A stretch of 64,000 bases of DNA from Treponema phagedenis (GTDB lineage Bacteria > Spirochaetota > Spirochaetia > Treponematales > Treponemataceae): assembly GCF_008153345.1 (NCBI RefSeq), contig NZ_CP042818.1, positions 2,629,001-2,693,000 of the forward strand, given 5' to 3'. The notes beneath the pieces are model-generated. The model did not search any database. It was not told where the DNA came from and saw only the letters and a program-made list of their open reading frames with translations. Numbering within the stretch: position 1 is the first letter of the stretch; every line of letters starts with the position of its first letter. Of the stretch, positions 25,948 to 33,560 are shown in pieces. A program made the translations under genes and the position numbers.

Positions 25948-26135
25948 TTGTCTGCCCTTCATGCAAGAAGCCTGTCAAATATATTGCCTCAAAAGATAAC
26001 ACTATTCTCATCGTAAACGCCGAATTAAAAACGCTAGTCAATGAGCGCGGGCGATTTATTCAAGGATATGAACTGCATGAATGTCCTTCTGAAGTTGCAG
26101 CAAAAACAATACCGACAGCGGAGGCGCAAGCATGA
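25944..26135 (+). CDS. Small zinc-ribbon-like protein
   Basis: 63 residues beginning with CPSC (residues 4-7) and with HEC near residue 45, the pattern of a small one-zinc ribbon of Com-like type. It starts after AAGGAGGTGAAT, the best ribosome site in this stretch, and overlaps the terminase small subunit start by four bases. Com-like proteins in Mu-type phages act as translational regulators; that role here is only a possibility. Confidence 0.5.
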   Translation: MIVCPSCKKPVKYIASKDNTILIVNAELKTLVNERGRFIQGYELHECPSEVAAKTIPTAEAQA

Positions 26136-26929
26136 AAAAAGAAAAAGAAACTCCACCTGAAAAAAAGCCGAAAGAAAAACTAAAAAAGACAACCGCTGCA
26201 AAAACAAGCGCCGCAAAAAAGAGCGTAAAAAAAGAAGCATCGCTTTCGAAAAACGACGTGCTTATCAGTATGGAAACGTTTGATGTCGGCGATGCAAAAA
26301 TAACCGAAAAAGAAAAGCGGTTTGTGTTCTGGTATACCTATCCCGGAAGCGATGCCTTTATGGTGCAAGCCCGCGCTGCAGAGCTGGCGGGTTATAAAAG
26401 CCCAACGAGTGAAGGCTATCGCTTGCGCAAAAAAGATACTGTTGCAAAGGCAATCCGGTATGTATTAGACACCAACATAAAAAAAGACCTCGATGAAGAA
26501 TATTATAAAATACTCGAACTAAAAAAAAGGCGTATTCATTATGACTTAGCTGATTATGTAAAGAAAGAACAAAAGACAATTATAACCAAAGAGGGTATCG
26601 AAAAAATAATTGAAATTGAAGAGCTGAAAGATTTACAAGACCTTACCCCGCAGCAGCGGCAGGTAATTGACGGACTGGACCTTAAGGGCGGCAACAATAC
26701 ATGGGTGTATATTTTCGCCGATCGGGATAAAGCAATGGCGGATATTATTCGCATCCGTGAAAAGCTTTTTGAGCGAGAGCAAGGCGATGAAGGGGATAAT
26801 ATTGAGTTTGTTGCGGAGATTATCAAAGAGGGCTTGGCGTTAAAAGTTTCCGCACGTAATAAAAAGCGCGCAATAAGCGAATCGGCCGACTTTCTCGAGC
26901 TGAGCAATGAGGGCAGCGAGGAGTTTTAA
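26132..26929 (+). CDS. Terminase small subunit
   Basis: 265 residues. The first 35 residues are Lys/Ala-rich like a histone tail. The middle (TEKEKRFVFWYTYPGSDAF, AAELAGYKSPTSEGYRLRKK, AKAIRYVLDT) is the HTH-containing Terminase_2-type DNA-recognition domain. The C-terminal part is helical and likely drives oligomerisation and contact with TerL. It lies directly before TerL. Confidence 0.8.
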   Translation: MKKEKETPPEKKPKEKLKKTTAAKTSAAKKSVKKEASLSKNDVLISMETFDVGDAKITEKEKRFVFWYTYPGSDAFMVQARAAELAGYKSPTSEGYRLRKKDTVAKAIRYVLDTNIKKDLDEEYYKILELKKRRIHYDLADYVKKEQKTIITKEGIEKIIEIEELKDLQDLTPQQRQVIDGLDLKGGNNTWVYIFADRDKAMADIIRIREKLFEREQGDEGDNIEFVAEIIKEGLALKVSARNKKRAISESADFLELSNEGSEEF

Positions 26930-26930
26930 A

Positions 26931-27035
26931 ATGATGAAAAGAGCCTATTTACGCCTATATTCGCCTATATTTTTGCCGTTTTTTACCCTCTTTTTTCTGT
27001 TTTGTGCCGCACAATTGCAGGCGGCGGAGGTATAA
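26931..27035 (+). CDS. Possible 34-residue membrane or signal peptide
   Basis: A short frame from ATGATG just after the TerS stop: basic start MMKRAYLRLYS followed by a hydrophobic PFFTLFFLFCAAQLQA and ending AEV. The DNA repeats CGCCTATA three times. It ends three bases before the TerL start and shares its ribosome-site region. It could be chance; no homologue known to me. Confidence 0.25.
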   Translation: MMKRAYLRLYSPIFLPFFTLFFLFCAAQLQAAEV

Positions 27036-27037
27036 AA

Positions 27038-28633
27038 ATGGGGGCATTGTTTACACCGGATGAGCGGCTTAACTATACAGACGCCTTTATAAAAGTAGAT
27101 GAAAAACCGATTGACCTGGACTTTTGGCAAGAGCGGTTTTTAATGGATGCACAGCGGCATAGTATTGTTTTAAAAAGCCGCCGTACCGGGTTTTCATTTA
27201 TCACCGCCCTAAAAGGCTTGGTAAAAGCGATGGATGGTAACCGCACAAAATACGTAAGGCAGTTTGTAAGTTATAACGAAGAAGACGCAAAAGAAAAAAT
27301 ACAATACGCACAAGAGTTTTATGCATCCATTCATCCGAAGGCAAAAAAGAAACTGCGCTCCTGTACAAAAACTGCAATGGAGTTTTACGACAAAAGCGGT
27401 AAAACAGTAAGCCGCCTTATTTCAATAGCGTGCCGTCCGCCGAGAGGGCGCGGAGGCGATATAGTCTTTGATGAGATGGCTATATACCCTGAGAACAAGG
27501 CGGAAGTTATTTACACGGCAGGCATCCCTGTAACAGCGCGCGGCGGGTGCGTGGAAATAGGCTCCACTCCTCTTGGTAAAATCGGGCGGTTCTACGATGT
27601 GTTTATCGACAAGAAAAAATACAGAACCTATAACCGCTACACTATTCCCTGGTGGTTTTCTGCAGCACTCTGTACAAACGTTGAAGAGGCGGTGCGCAAC
27701 GCTCCCGCAATGGATACAGAAGAGCGGGTGTATCGCTATGGAACGCCTCCTGTTATTGAAGCCTTCGAGGCAATGCTTTTAGAAGACTTCCAACAAGAAT
27801 TTGAATGCACCTTTATTGATTCAGCGTTGAGTTTTATTACCCTTGATTTAATCTATGCAAACACGCCGGGTATGAGAGCGGAAGACCGCACTGAAGAAAT
27901 TAGAGGCGGCAATATTGAAGATGCAGACATTGAGGATGAAAAAGACCTTGAAATAAAAATCTTTCGTACAAGCGATGAGCTTTGTGCAGGTTATTCTCGC
28001 GAAGAACATGGAGCCCTTTATTTAGGCTATGACGTAGCCCGTTATCGGGACGCCGCCGTTATTTATGTTTTGGGCGTGGTTGACGGAAAAAAAAAATGCG
28101 TTGCGGAAATAGAAATGAAAAATAAAAAATTTGAATATCAGCGCGATGAAATCAGAAAGATAATGAGGCAGTTACCTGTTGTACGCGGCTGCATTGACCG
28201 CACAGGGCAAGGCTTAGACACAACAGAAACATTGCAAAAAGAATTTGGAGAATCAAAACTTGAAGGTATTGATTTTACGACACCGGCAAAAGAAGTGCTT
28301 GCGATGGGTGTCCGTACCGGTTTGGAAAAAAGGGAATTTTTATTGCCCAACGACCAAAAATTTCGCAAGCAAATTCACTCAATTAAAAGAATACCGAGTG
28401 CAGGCGGGAGCTTCCGCTATGATTCAACGCGGGATAAAGACGGACACGCCGACAGCTTTTGGGCGTTTGCCCTTGCCAATCATGCGATTATTGGGAATAC
28501 GGCGCAGGCGACAACAGGCTTTTATCAACAGGTAAAACAACGGAATGAAGCCGGAAAAAAAGAAACAAAAAAAAGCTCAAGCAGGCGGACTAGAGGAAAG
28601 ACCCTTGCGCAAATTGATAAAAAGATAAAATAA
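27038..28633 (+). CDS. Terminase large subunit (Mu gp28/TerL type)
   Basis: The ATG at 27038 follows GGCGGAGGT; the longer frame from 27002 is less likely. 531 residues. ATPase part: Walker A variant LKSRRTGFS near residue 45, Walker B DIVFDEMA near 145 and coupling motif GSTPLGKIG near 175. RNase H-like nuclease: first Asp in LGYDVARYRDAA near 330, second in GCIDRTGQGLD near 388 and a late acidic DKDGHADSFWA near 470. It translocates DNA into the prohead and cuts it. The C-terminal tail is Lys/Ser-rich. Confidence 0.88.
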   Translation: MGALFTPDERLNYTDAFIKVDEKPIDLDFWQERFLMDAQRHSIVLKSRRTGFSFITALKGLVKAMDGNRTKYVRQFVSYNEEDAKEKIQYAQEFYASIHPKAKKKLRSCTKTAMEFYDKSGKTVSRLISIACRPPRGRGGDIVFDEMAIYPENKAEVIYTAGIPVTARGGCVEIGSTPLGKIGRFYDVFIDKKKYRTYNRYTIPWWFSAALCTNVEEAVRNAPAMDTEERVYRYGTPPVIEAFEAMLLEDFQQEFECTFIDSALSFITLDLIYANTPGMRAEDRTEEIRGGNIEDADIEDEKDLEIKIFRTSDELCAGYSREEHGALYLGYDVARYRDAAVIYVLGVVDGKKKCVAEIEMKNKKFEYQRDEIRKIMRQLPVVRGCIDRTGQGLDTTETLQKEFGESKLEGIDFTTPAKEVLAMGVRTGLEKREFLLPNDQKFRKQIHSIKRIPSAGGSFRYDSTRDKDGHADSFWAFALANHAIIGNTAQATTGFYQQVKQRNEAGKKETKKSSSRRTRGKTLAQIDKKIK

Positions 28634-28665
28634 CCATGATGAGATGAGGGGGAGGAAAATACGTC

Positions 28666-30438
28666 ATGAGAAAACAGAATAAAAAGAACAAACGGAAAGA
28701 CAAGATTAAAAAAGCAGTAAACACCGGGCTTGCTTCAAATGAAGTGCAGGTTGTAGAAAAGGCTGTTGCGCCAAATCAAATAAAAACTGAAGAAATCGAC
28801 GTTGATAAAATGGTGCGAAAACAAGTTGCTCGCCGTACGGCATTTTCACAGCAGAGTGCCCTCTTTGGCACAGTAGACAAACAAAAAGGCTTGCAGTCGC
28901 TTTTTTACGACCCGTTACAAATGAATACGAACGCATGGGGAAGAGTGCGGACTCTATCCCCGTATTACGGCAGGCAAATATCCTACCGCATTTTGCGCCG
29001 AGTATCAGAGAAGGCATGGGTTCTTAATCTTTGTATTAGTAACCTCATTAGAAAAGTGCGCCCCTTCTTAAAAGTGTCTACCGATGAAAACACGCGCGGG
29101 TTTAGAATTATTGCAAAAAGCGCGAAAGACAAAAAAGAAGGTATGAATGAAAGAGAGCGGAAAACCGCCGAAGTGCTTGCCGATTTTATGCTTAAGACAG
29201 GAGATATTCAAGACAATAACCGCGAAGATGATTTGGATGCGTACGCCTCCAAAATAATCCGGGACATCTGCCAGCTTGACCAAATATCAACCGAATTACA
29301 GCGGACACGCTCGGGAGAACTCGGAGCCTTTTGGGCAGTAGACCCCGCAACGATTGAAATGTCATTACCGCAAAGCGAAGAAGAAACCGGCATAAAATAC
29401 GTGCAGGTTATTAACAATATTCCGTATGCGTTTTACAGCCGAAGCGATTTTATATTCACTTGCATGAACCCGAGAACCGATGTTGAGCGTTCCGGATACG
29501 GATATTCAATTGTGGAACAAGCAATCGATTTAATCACCTCCTCGATAAATACTTTCATGTTTAACGCAGGTTTCTTTGTCGAAAACAAATTGCCGAGAGG
29601 AATGCTCTTGCTTAACGGCGATGCCGATCTTGATGAGGTCGAAGAAATTGAAGACTACATTGTCAATCTTATGTCGGGCGCACCGTCCAGCCAGTGGCGG
29701 GTGCCGATTATCCCGAGCGGCAAAAGTGCGGGCGGCGAAAGCAATCGACGCTTTGAGTGGATAAACTTACAAGGCAGCAATAAGGATATGGAGTTTCAAT
29801 CATGGTTTGACTTGCAGCTTTCCGGCATTGTCGGGCTTTTCGGCTTCAGTATGGAAGACCTAGGGCTCCACTCCCAAAAGTCAGCACCGCTTATCGGAGC
29901 CGATGTAAGCCCTAAACTCGAGGCAAGTAAAAGTCTTGTGCTTGGAGACATGCTCAGCTTCTTACAAAAGCACCTTAATAAAATCTTGCAGGAAAAGAAC
30001 CCCGATTATGAATTTGAGTTTGTCGGTTACGAAAAAAGCGATTCCCGCCTTGTCTTAGAAATTGATAGAAGCGAGGTAGGAACGTTTAAAACAATCGATG
30101 AAAAGCGCATTGAAAAAGGCTTAGAACCATTTAATGAGTCATGGTCTACCGTACCGCTTAATCCGCAAGTTGTACAGATTCTTCAATCAGAAAAGCAGCA
30201 AGATGCAGGCGGTATGTTCGGCGGCATGGGCGGTATGATCGATGATGAAGAACATAACGAAGGTGATGATGAACAAAATGAAGGCGATAACGATGGGCAG
30301 CAAGCCAATTCGGAAATCGAGCAAGCGGAACAGGATGCGCCGCATGGAGGAGATAAAAACAACAATGAAAATAAACAATGGAATAATCTATCAAAATCTT
30401 TCGGCATTAAAAGAGAAGCAATACGCATAGCAATATAA
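28666..30438 (+). CDS. Portal protein
   Basis: 590 residues with an N-terminal Lys-rich segment, then phage-portal sequence: SYRILRRVSEKAWVLNLCIS near 105, VEQAIDLITSSINTFMFNAG near 285, FVENKLPRGMLLL, and LGLHSQKSAPLIGADVSPKLEASKS-like stem and clip region. The tail (from about 500) is Gly/Met then acidic Asn/Glu/Asp-rich. It forms the dodecameric DNA gate at one head vertex. Directly downstream of TerL. Confidence 0.85.
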   Translation: MRKQNKKNKRKDKIKKAVNTGLASNEVQVVEKAVAPNQIKTEEIDVDKMVRKQVARRTAFSQQSALFGTVDKQKGLQSLFYDPLQMNTNAWGRVRTLSPYYGRQISYRILRRVSEKAWVLNLCISNLIRKVRPFLKVSTDENTRGFRIIAKSAKDKKEGMNERERKTAEVLADFMLKTGDIQDNNREDDLDAYASKIIRDICQLDQISTELQRTRSGELGAFWAVDPATIEMSLPQSEEETGIKYVQVINNIPYAFYSRSDFIFTCMNPRTDVERSGYGYSIVEQAIDLITSSINTFMFNAGFFVENKLPRGMLLLNGDADLDEVEEIEDYIVNLMSGAPSSQWRVPIIPSGKSAGGESNRRFEWINLQGSNKDMEFQSWFDLQLSGIVGLFGFSMEDLGLHSQKSAPLIGADVSPKLEASKSLVLGDMLSFLQKHLNKILQEKNPDYEFEFVGYEKSDSRLVLEIDRSEVGTFKTIDEKRIEKGLEPFNESWSTVPLNPQVVQILQSEKQQDAGGMFGGMGGMIDDEEHNEGDDEQNEGDNDGQQANSEIEQAEQDAPHGGDKNNNENKQWNNLSKSFGIKREAIRIAI

Positions 30439-30451
30439 AGGAGTTTAAATT

Positions 30452-30778
30452 ATGGATGGGAGGAACAATATGAAAATTACACGAATTTTTATTTTAATTG
30501 TCGGGCTTGTTTTGGCAGGCGTATTATTTATGAACTACGGACAAACCGTTCCGATTGATTGTGTCGGGGCAGCTATTATTTTGGCTGGCGGCGCATTCGG
30601 CGTTTATGATTGCGTAAAACGCAATAAAAAGCGGGCACTTATTCCGCTTGGAATTAGTCTTCTAATATTGATTATAACAGGCTTTGTGCGGTTTAAAGGG
30701 CTCATAGTCCTTGCTGCTGTCGGGCTTGCGGCGTTCGTTGTGTACGCCTATTTGAGTTTTTATGAGAAGAAAAAATAG
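30452..30778 (+). CDS. Small integral membrane protein
   Basis: 108 residues with four hydrophobic segments (ILIVGLVLAGVLFM, AAIILAGGAFGVY, GISLLILIITGFV, LIVLAAVGLAAFVVYAY). Two starts are possible: 30452 behind AAAGGAG, or 30470 behind GGGAGG. It might be a holin or superinfection-exclusion protein, but it lies far from the endolysin, next to the portal, so no role is claimed. Confidence 0.6.
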   Translation: MDGRNNMKITRIFILIVGLVLAGVLFMNYGQTVPIDCVGAAIILAGGAFGVYDCVKRNKKRALIPLGISLLILIITGFVRFKGLIVLAAVGLAAFVVYAYLSFYEKKK

Positions 30779-30789
30779 CTAATCATTTT

Positions 30790-30858
30790 GCCTTTCAGAA
30801 AGCACGTGCGTTTTTTTTACTCCTTTTACGCAAGATGTTTTTCTGAAAGGCGTTTTTT
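30790..30858 (+). terminator. Rho-independent terminator after the portal block
   Basis: A perfect 12-bp stem GCCTTTCAGAAA/TTTCTGAAAGGC encloses an inner TGCGT/ACGCA stem (30807-30832) and is followed by GTTTTTT. It separates the packaging operon from the antirepressor gene. Confidence 0.7.
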
Positions 30859-30875
30859 AACGGGAGAAAAAAGAG

Positions 30876-31697
30876 ATGAACGAGATAACAAAAAATAAAA
30901 CGACGACGACATCTGTACCGCCTAACCTTACATTTCAAAGTAAGGTTGAAAACGCCGGAACAGAGTTTGAGCAAAATGAAATATTGAAAATTGATACCGT
31001 AGAAAACCGTCAATATGTAAATGCGCGGGAACTGCATATGCAATTACAGGTTGGCAGAGATTTTTCAACATGGATAAAAGAGCGTATTGAGAAATACAGC
31101 TTAATCGAAGGGAAAGATTATCAATCTTGCTCACCGAATTTGGGGAGCGAGATTCACGGCGGGCAAAACAAAAAAGATTATTTACTAACCGTCCAAGCCG
31201 CCAAAGAATTGGCGATGGTAGAAAACAATGAGCAGGGGCGGAAAATACGGCAATATCTTATTAAGGTTGAGGAAGCGTGGAACACTCCCGAGATGATAAT
31301 GGCAAGAGCCTTGCAGGTTTCCCAAAACACAATCAATTCATTAAATGAAAGATTAACCATAGCGGAAAAAACAATCGAAGCGCAAAAACCGAAAGTAGAG
31401 CTTGCCGATGCCCTCACCTCAAGTAAAGGGGCTATCAGTATGGCGGAAGCGGTAAAGGTCTTACACCTACCGTTCGGGCGCAATACCGCTTTTAAAATGC
31501 TGCGGAATGCAAAAGTCCTCAATGCAGATAATATCCCATACCAAGAATATATCAATCGGGGCTATTTTAGAGTGCGGGAAAGCAGCTGGAGGAATGCAAA
31601 GGGCGAAACAAAAATATCACTGGTAACAGAAGTTTTCCAAAAAGGCATGGATTATTTACGCTCATTTTTTATTAACAAAGAGGTACTATCGGCATGA
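30876..31697 (+). CDS. Phage antirepressor, AntA plus KilAC domains
   Basis: 273 residues. The AntA/AntB domain is at about 45-110 (YVNARELHMQLQVGRDFSTW, IKERIEKYSLIEGKDY, LTVQAAKELAMVENNEQG). The KilAC domain fills 170-265 (LADALTSSKGAISMAEAVKVL, FGRNTAFKMLRNAKVL, FRVRESSW). Antirepressors of this kind bind and inactivate lysogeny repressors, so it implies a repressor elsewhere in the prophage. It begins a new transcription unit after the terminator and overlaps the methylase gene by four bases. Confidence 0.9.
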   Translation: MNEITKNKTTTTSVPPNLTFQSKVENAGTEFEQNEILKIDTVENRQYVNARELHMQLQVGRDFSTWIKERIEKYSLIEGKDYQSCSPNLGSEIHGGQNKKDYLLTVQAAKELAMVENNEQGRKIRQYLIKVEEAWNTPEMIMARALQVSQNTINSLNERLTIAEKTIEAQKPKVELADALTSSKGAISMAEAVKVLHLPFGRNTAFKMLRNAKVLNADNIPYQEYINRGYFRVRESSWRNAKGETKISLVTEVFQKGMDYLRSFFINKEVLSA

Positions 31698-32479
31698 GAC
31701 CACCATTAAGCTATTACGGCGGCAAACAGCAGTTTGCAAAAAAGATTGTATCACTTATTCCTGAACATAAAATCTACTGCAAACCCTTCTGCGGAGGTGC
31801 TGCTGTTCTGTTCGCGAAAGAACCCTCACAAGCTGAAGTCATCAACGATACAAATGCGGAAATCATCAACTTTTACCAAGTTGTACAAGAAGACTTCCCT
31901 GCACTCCAAAAAGAAATTATGAAAACGCTGCATAGCCGTGAAATGCACCGACATGCCCGCGTAATCTACGAAAACCCTGACATGTTTGATACGGTAAAAA
32001 GAGCATGGGCTGTATGGGTACAAGCTAATATGTCATTTGGAAATCGTCTTAATAGTGGTTTCGCATATGCAAAAAAGAATGAGAGTATAACAAAGACGAT
32101 TGTAAATAAAATAGATGAGTTTACGGATAAAATATCGAATAGAATTAGAATGCTGCAAATTGAAAATTGCGATGCCTTAAAGGTTATTGCTTCCCGCGAT
32201 ACAGCCGGTACATTCCACTATATCGACCCGCCCTATGTAGGTACAGATCAAGGACATTATGACGGTTATACGCAACAAGATTTTGATAACCTTTTAGAAA
32301 CATTACAAAACATAAAAGGAAATTTCTTGCTTAGTTCTTTTAGAAATAAGAAGCTATCCGAATACACAAAAAATAATAAATGGTATCAAATCGAATTTAA
32401 AATGGTAAACACAATGACACAAAACGGAAACAAAAAAAAATCAAAAAATAGAGGTTTTAACCGCAAACTATCCTATTAG
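31694..32479 (+). CDS. dam: D12-class DNA adenine methylase with frameshifted C-terminus
   Basis: 261 residues as read. FSYYGGK-like N-terminal motif (LSYYGGKQQFAKK), motif I KPFCGGAAV and motif IV IDPPYVG are intact. The last residues read NRGFNRKLSY-stop, but the +1 frame after the A9 run at 32432-32440 reads IEVLTANYPIS, the standard D12 ending, and stays open to a TGA at 32571-32573 that overlaps the next ATG. One extra A thus truncates or alters the C-terminus. It methylates adenine, probably for host-restriction evasion or regulation; activity of this form is uncertain. The A run could be phase-variable. Confidence 0.88.
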   Translation: MRPPLSYYGGKQQFAKKIVSLIPEHKIYCKPFCGGAAVLFAKEPSQAEVINDTNAEIINFYQVVQEDFPALQKEIMKTLHSREMHRHARVIYENPDMFDTVKRAWAVWVQANMSFGNRLNSGFAYAKKNESITKTIVNKIDEFTDKISNRIRMLQIENCDALKVIASRDTAGTFHYIDPPYVGTDQGHYDGYTQQDFDNLLETLQNIKGNFLLSSFRNKKLSEYTKNNKWYQIEFKMVNTMTQNGNKKKSKNRGFNRKLSY

Positions 32480-32569
32480 CCTTGATAAGGGGCAAGAGGC
32501 AAAAAAAGAAGATAGCAGCATAGGGCAATCAGAATTAATCTTCGAAAAAGAATTAAGCGAGGAGCGTGC

Positions 32570-32899
32570 ATGAAACTCTATATCTCGGGCGGAATAACGA
32601 ATGTTCCGGATTATAAAACACAGTTTAAAGCAGCAGAAAGGAAGCTAACGGAAAGCGGCTATACGGTTATCAATCCCGCCGATTTTGAATTTACCGAAGG
32701 GGCAACTTACGATGAAAAGATGCGCTTTGATTTAATGCAATTGTTAGGATGTGATGGAGTAGCTCTTTTAGGCGGCTGGGAAAAATCAAAGGGAGCGAAC
32801 ATTGAGGCTTCGACCGCATTGAAAGTCGGCATCCCTGTTTACGATGTTGATTATTGGTTGGTAAATGGTAAAAAAGAACGAGACGAGGTAGGTGCATGA
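32570..32899 (+). CDS. DUF4406 protein, nucleoside deoxyribosyltransferase-like
   Basis: 109 residues. The pattern KLYISGGITNVPDYKTQF, GYTVINPADF, DLMQLLGCDGVALLGGWEKSKGA and GIPVYDVDYW is the DUF4406 signature, a Rossmann-like fold related to nucleoside 2-deoxyribosyltransferases. Phage members probably act in nucleotide metabolism or signalling, but substrates are unknown. Overlaps the HNH gene by four bases. Confidence 0.8.
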   Translation: MKLYISGGITNVPDYKTQFKAAERKLTESGYTVINPADFEFTEGATYDEKMRFDLMQLLGCDGVALLGGWEKSKGANIEASTALKVGIPVYDVDYWLVNGKKERDEVGA

Positions 32900-33177
32900 A
32901 AGACTCTATGAGAAAAACACGCCTATACGTATTTAATCGAGACGGTTTTAAATGTACCGTTTGCGGTAAAAAAATAGATTGGACAACAGGACAGATGGCG
33001 CACAGAATACCAAAAACAAAACTAAACATAAAAAAGTACGGGATAGGCATTATAGACCATGCTTTTAATTTGCGAACAACATGCTCATTAAAATGTAATT
33101 CAGCCGTTTTAATTGACAACAATCCGGCAGAAAAAGAACAGCTCATTGAGGCGATACGGAGGCAGGGGAAGAGGTGA
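32896..33177 (+). CDS. HNH-type endonuclease
   Basis: 93 residues. Zinc-binding CTVCGK near 20-25, then GQMAHRIPKTK (His of the HNH core) and a second Cys pair TTCSLKCNSAVLIDNN with the final Asn region. Phage HNH proteins near terminase genes often assist DNA cleavage at packaging, although this one lies about 4 kb downstream of TerL. Overlaps neighbours on both sides by four bases. Confidence 0.8.
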   Translation: MKDSMRKTRLYVFNRDGFKCTVCGKKIDWTTGQMAHRIPKTKLNIKKYGIGIIDHAFNLRTTCSLKCNSAVLIDNNPAEKEQLIEAIRRQGKR

Positions 33178-33524
33178 GCTATAGTCATTGGCATAAATAT
33201 AAAACAGCCCCTAAAGAGCAGCGCACGGCAGACGGCATAGTTTTTGCAAGCAAGGCGGAAATGTTACGATACAAGGAGTTAAGACTTTTAGAAAAATCAG
33301 GCGTGATAAAAAACCTTGAATTACAACCTAAATTCTTAATTATCCCTGCAACGGAAAAAGGCGGAAGGGCAACCCATTATGTCGCCGATTTTCGCTACAC
33401 GACAAAAGGCGGGGTAGAAATAGTCGAGGATGTGAAGGGTGTTAAGACGGAAGTGTATAAGCTAAAGAAAAAGCTTTTATTATGGCAATATCCGGAAATC
33501 AATTTTTACGAGAACAAAGTATAA
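33174..33524 (+). CDS. DUF1064 nuclease-like protein
   Basis: 116 residues. The sequence FASKAEMLRYKELRLLEKSG, LQPKFLI, HYVADFRYTTKGGVEIVEDVKG and YKLKKKLLLWQYP carries the Glu, Asp and Glu-x-Lys residues expected of the PD-(D/E)XK fold of DUF1064 phage proteins, thought to act in recombination or junction cleavage. Overlaps the HNH gene by four bases. Confidence 0.8.
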   Translation: MSYSHWHKYKTAPKEQRTADGIVFASKAEMLRYKELRLLEKSGVIKNLELQPKFLIIPATEKGGRATHYVADFRYTTKGGVEIVEDVKGVKTEVYKLKKKLLLWQYPEINFYENKV

Positions 33525-33560
33525 AAAAGTATACATGATGAGAATAAAACGAGGAGAAAA

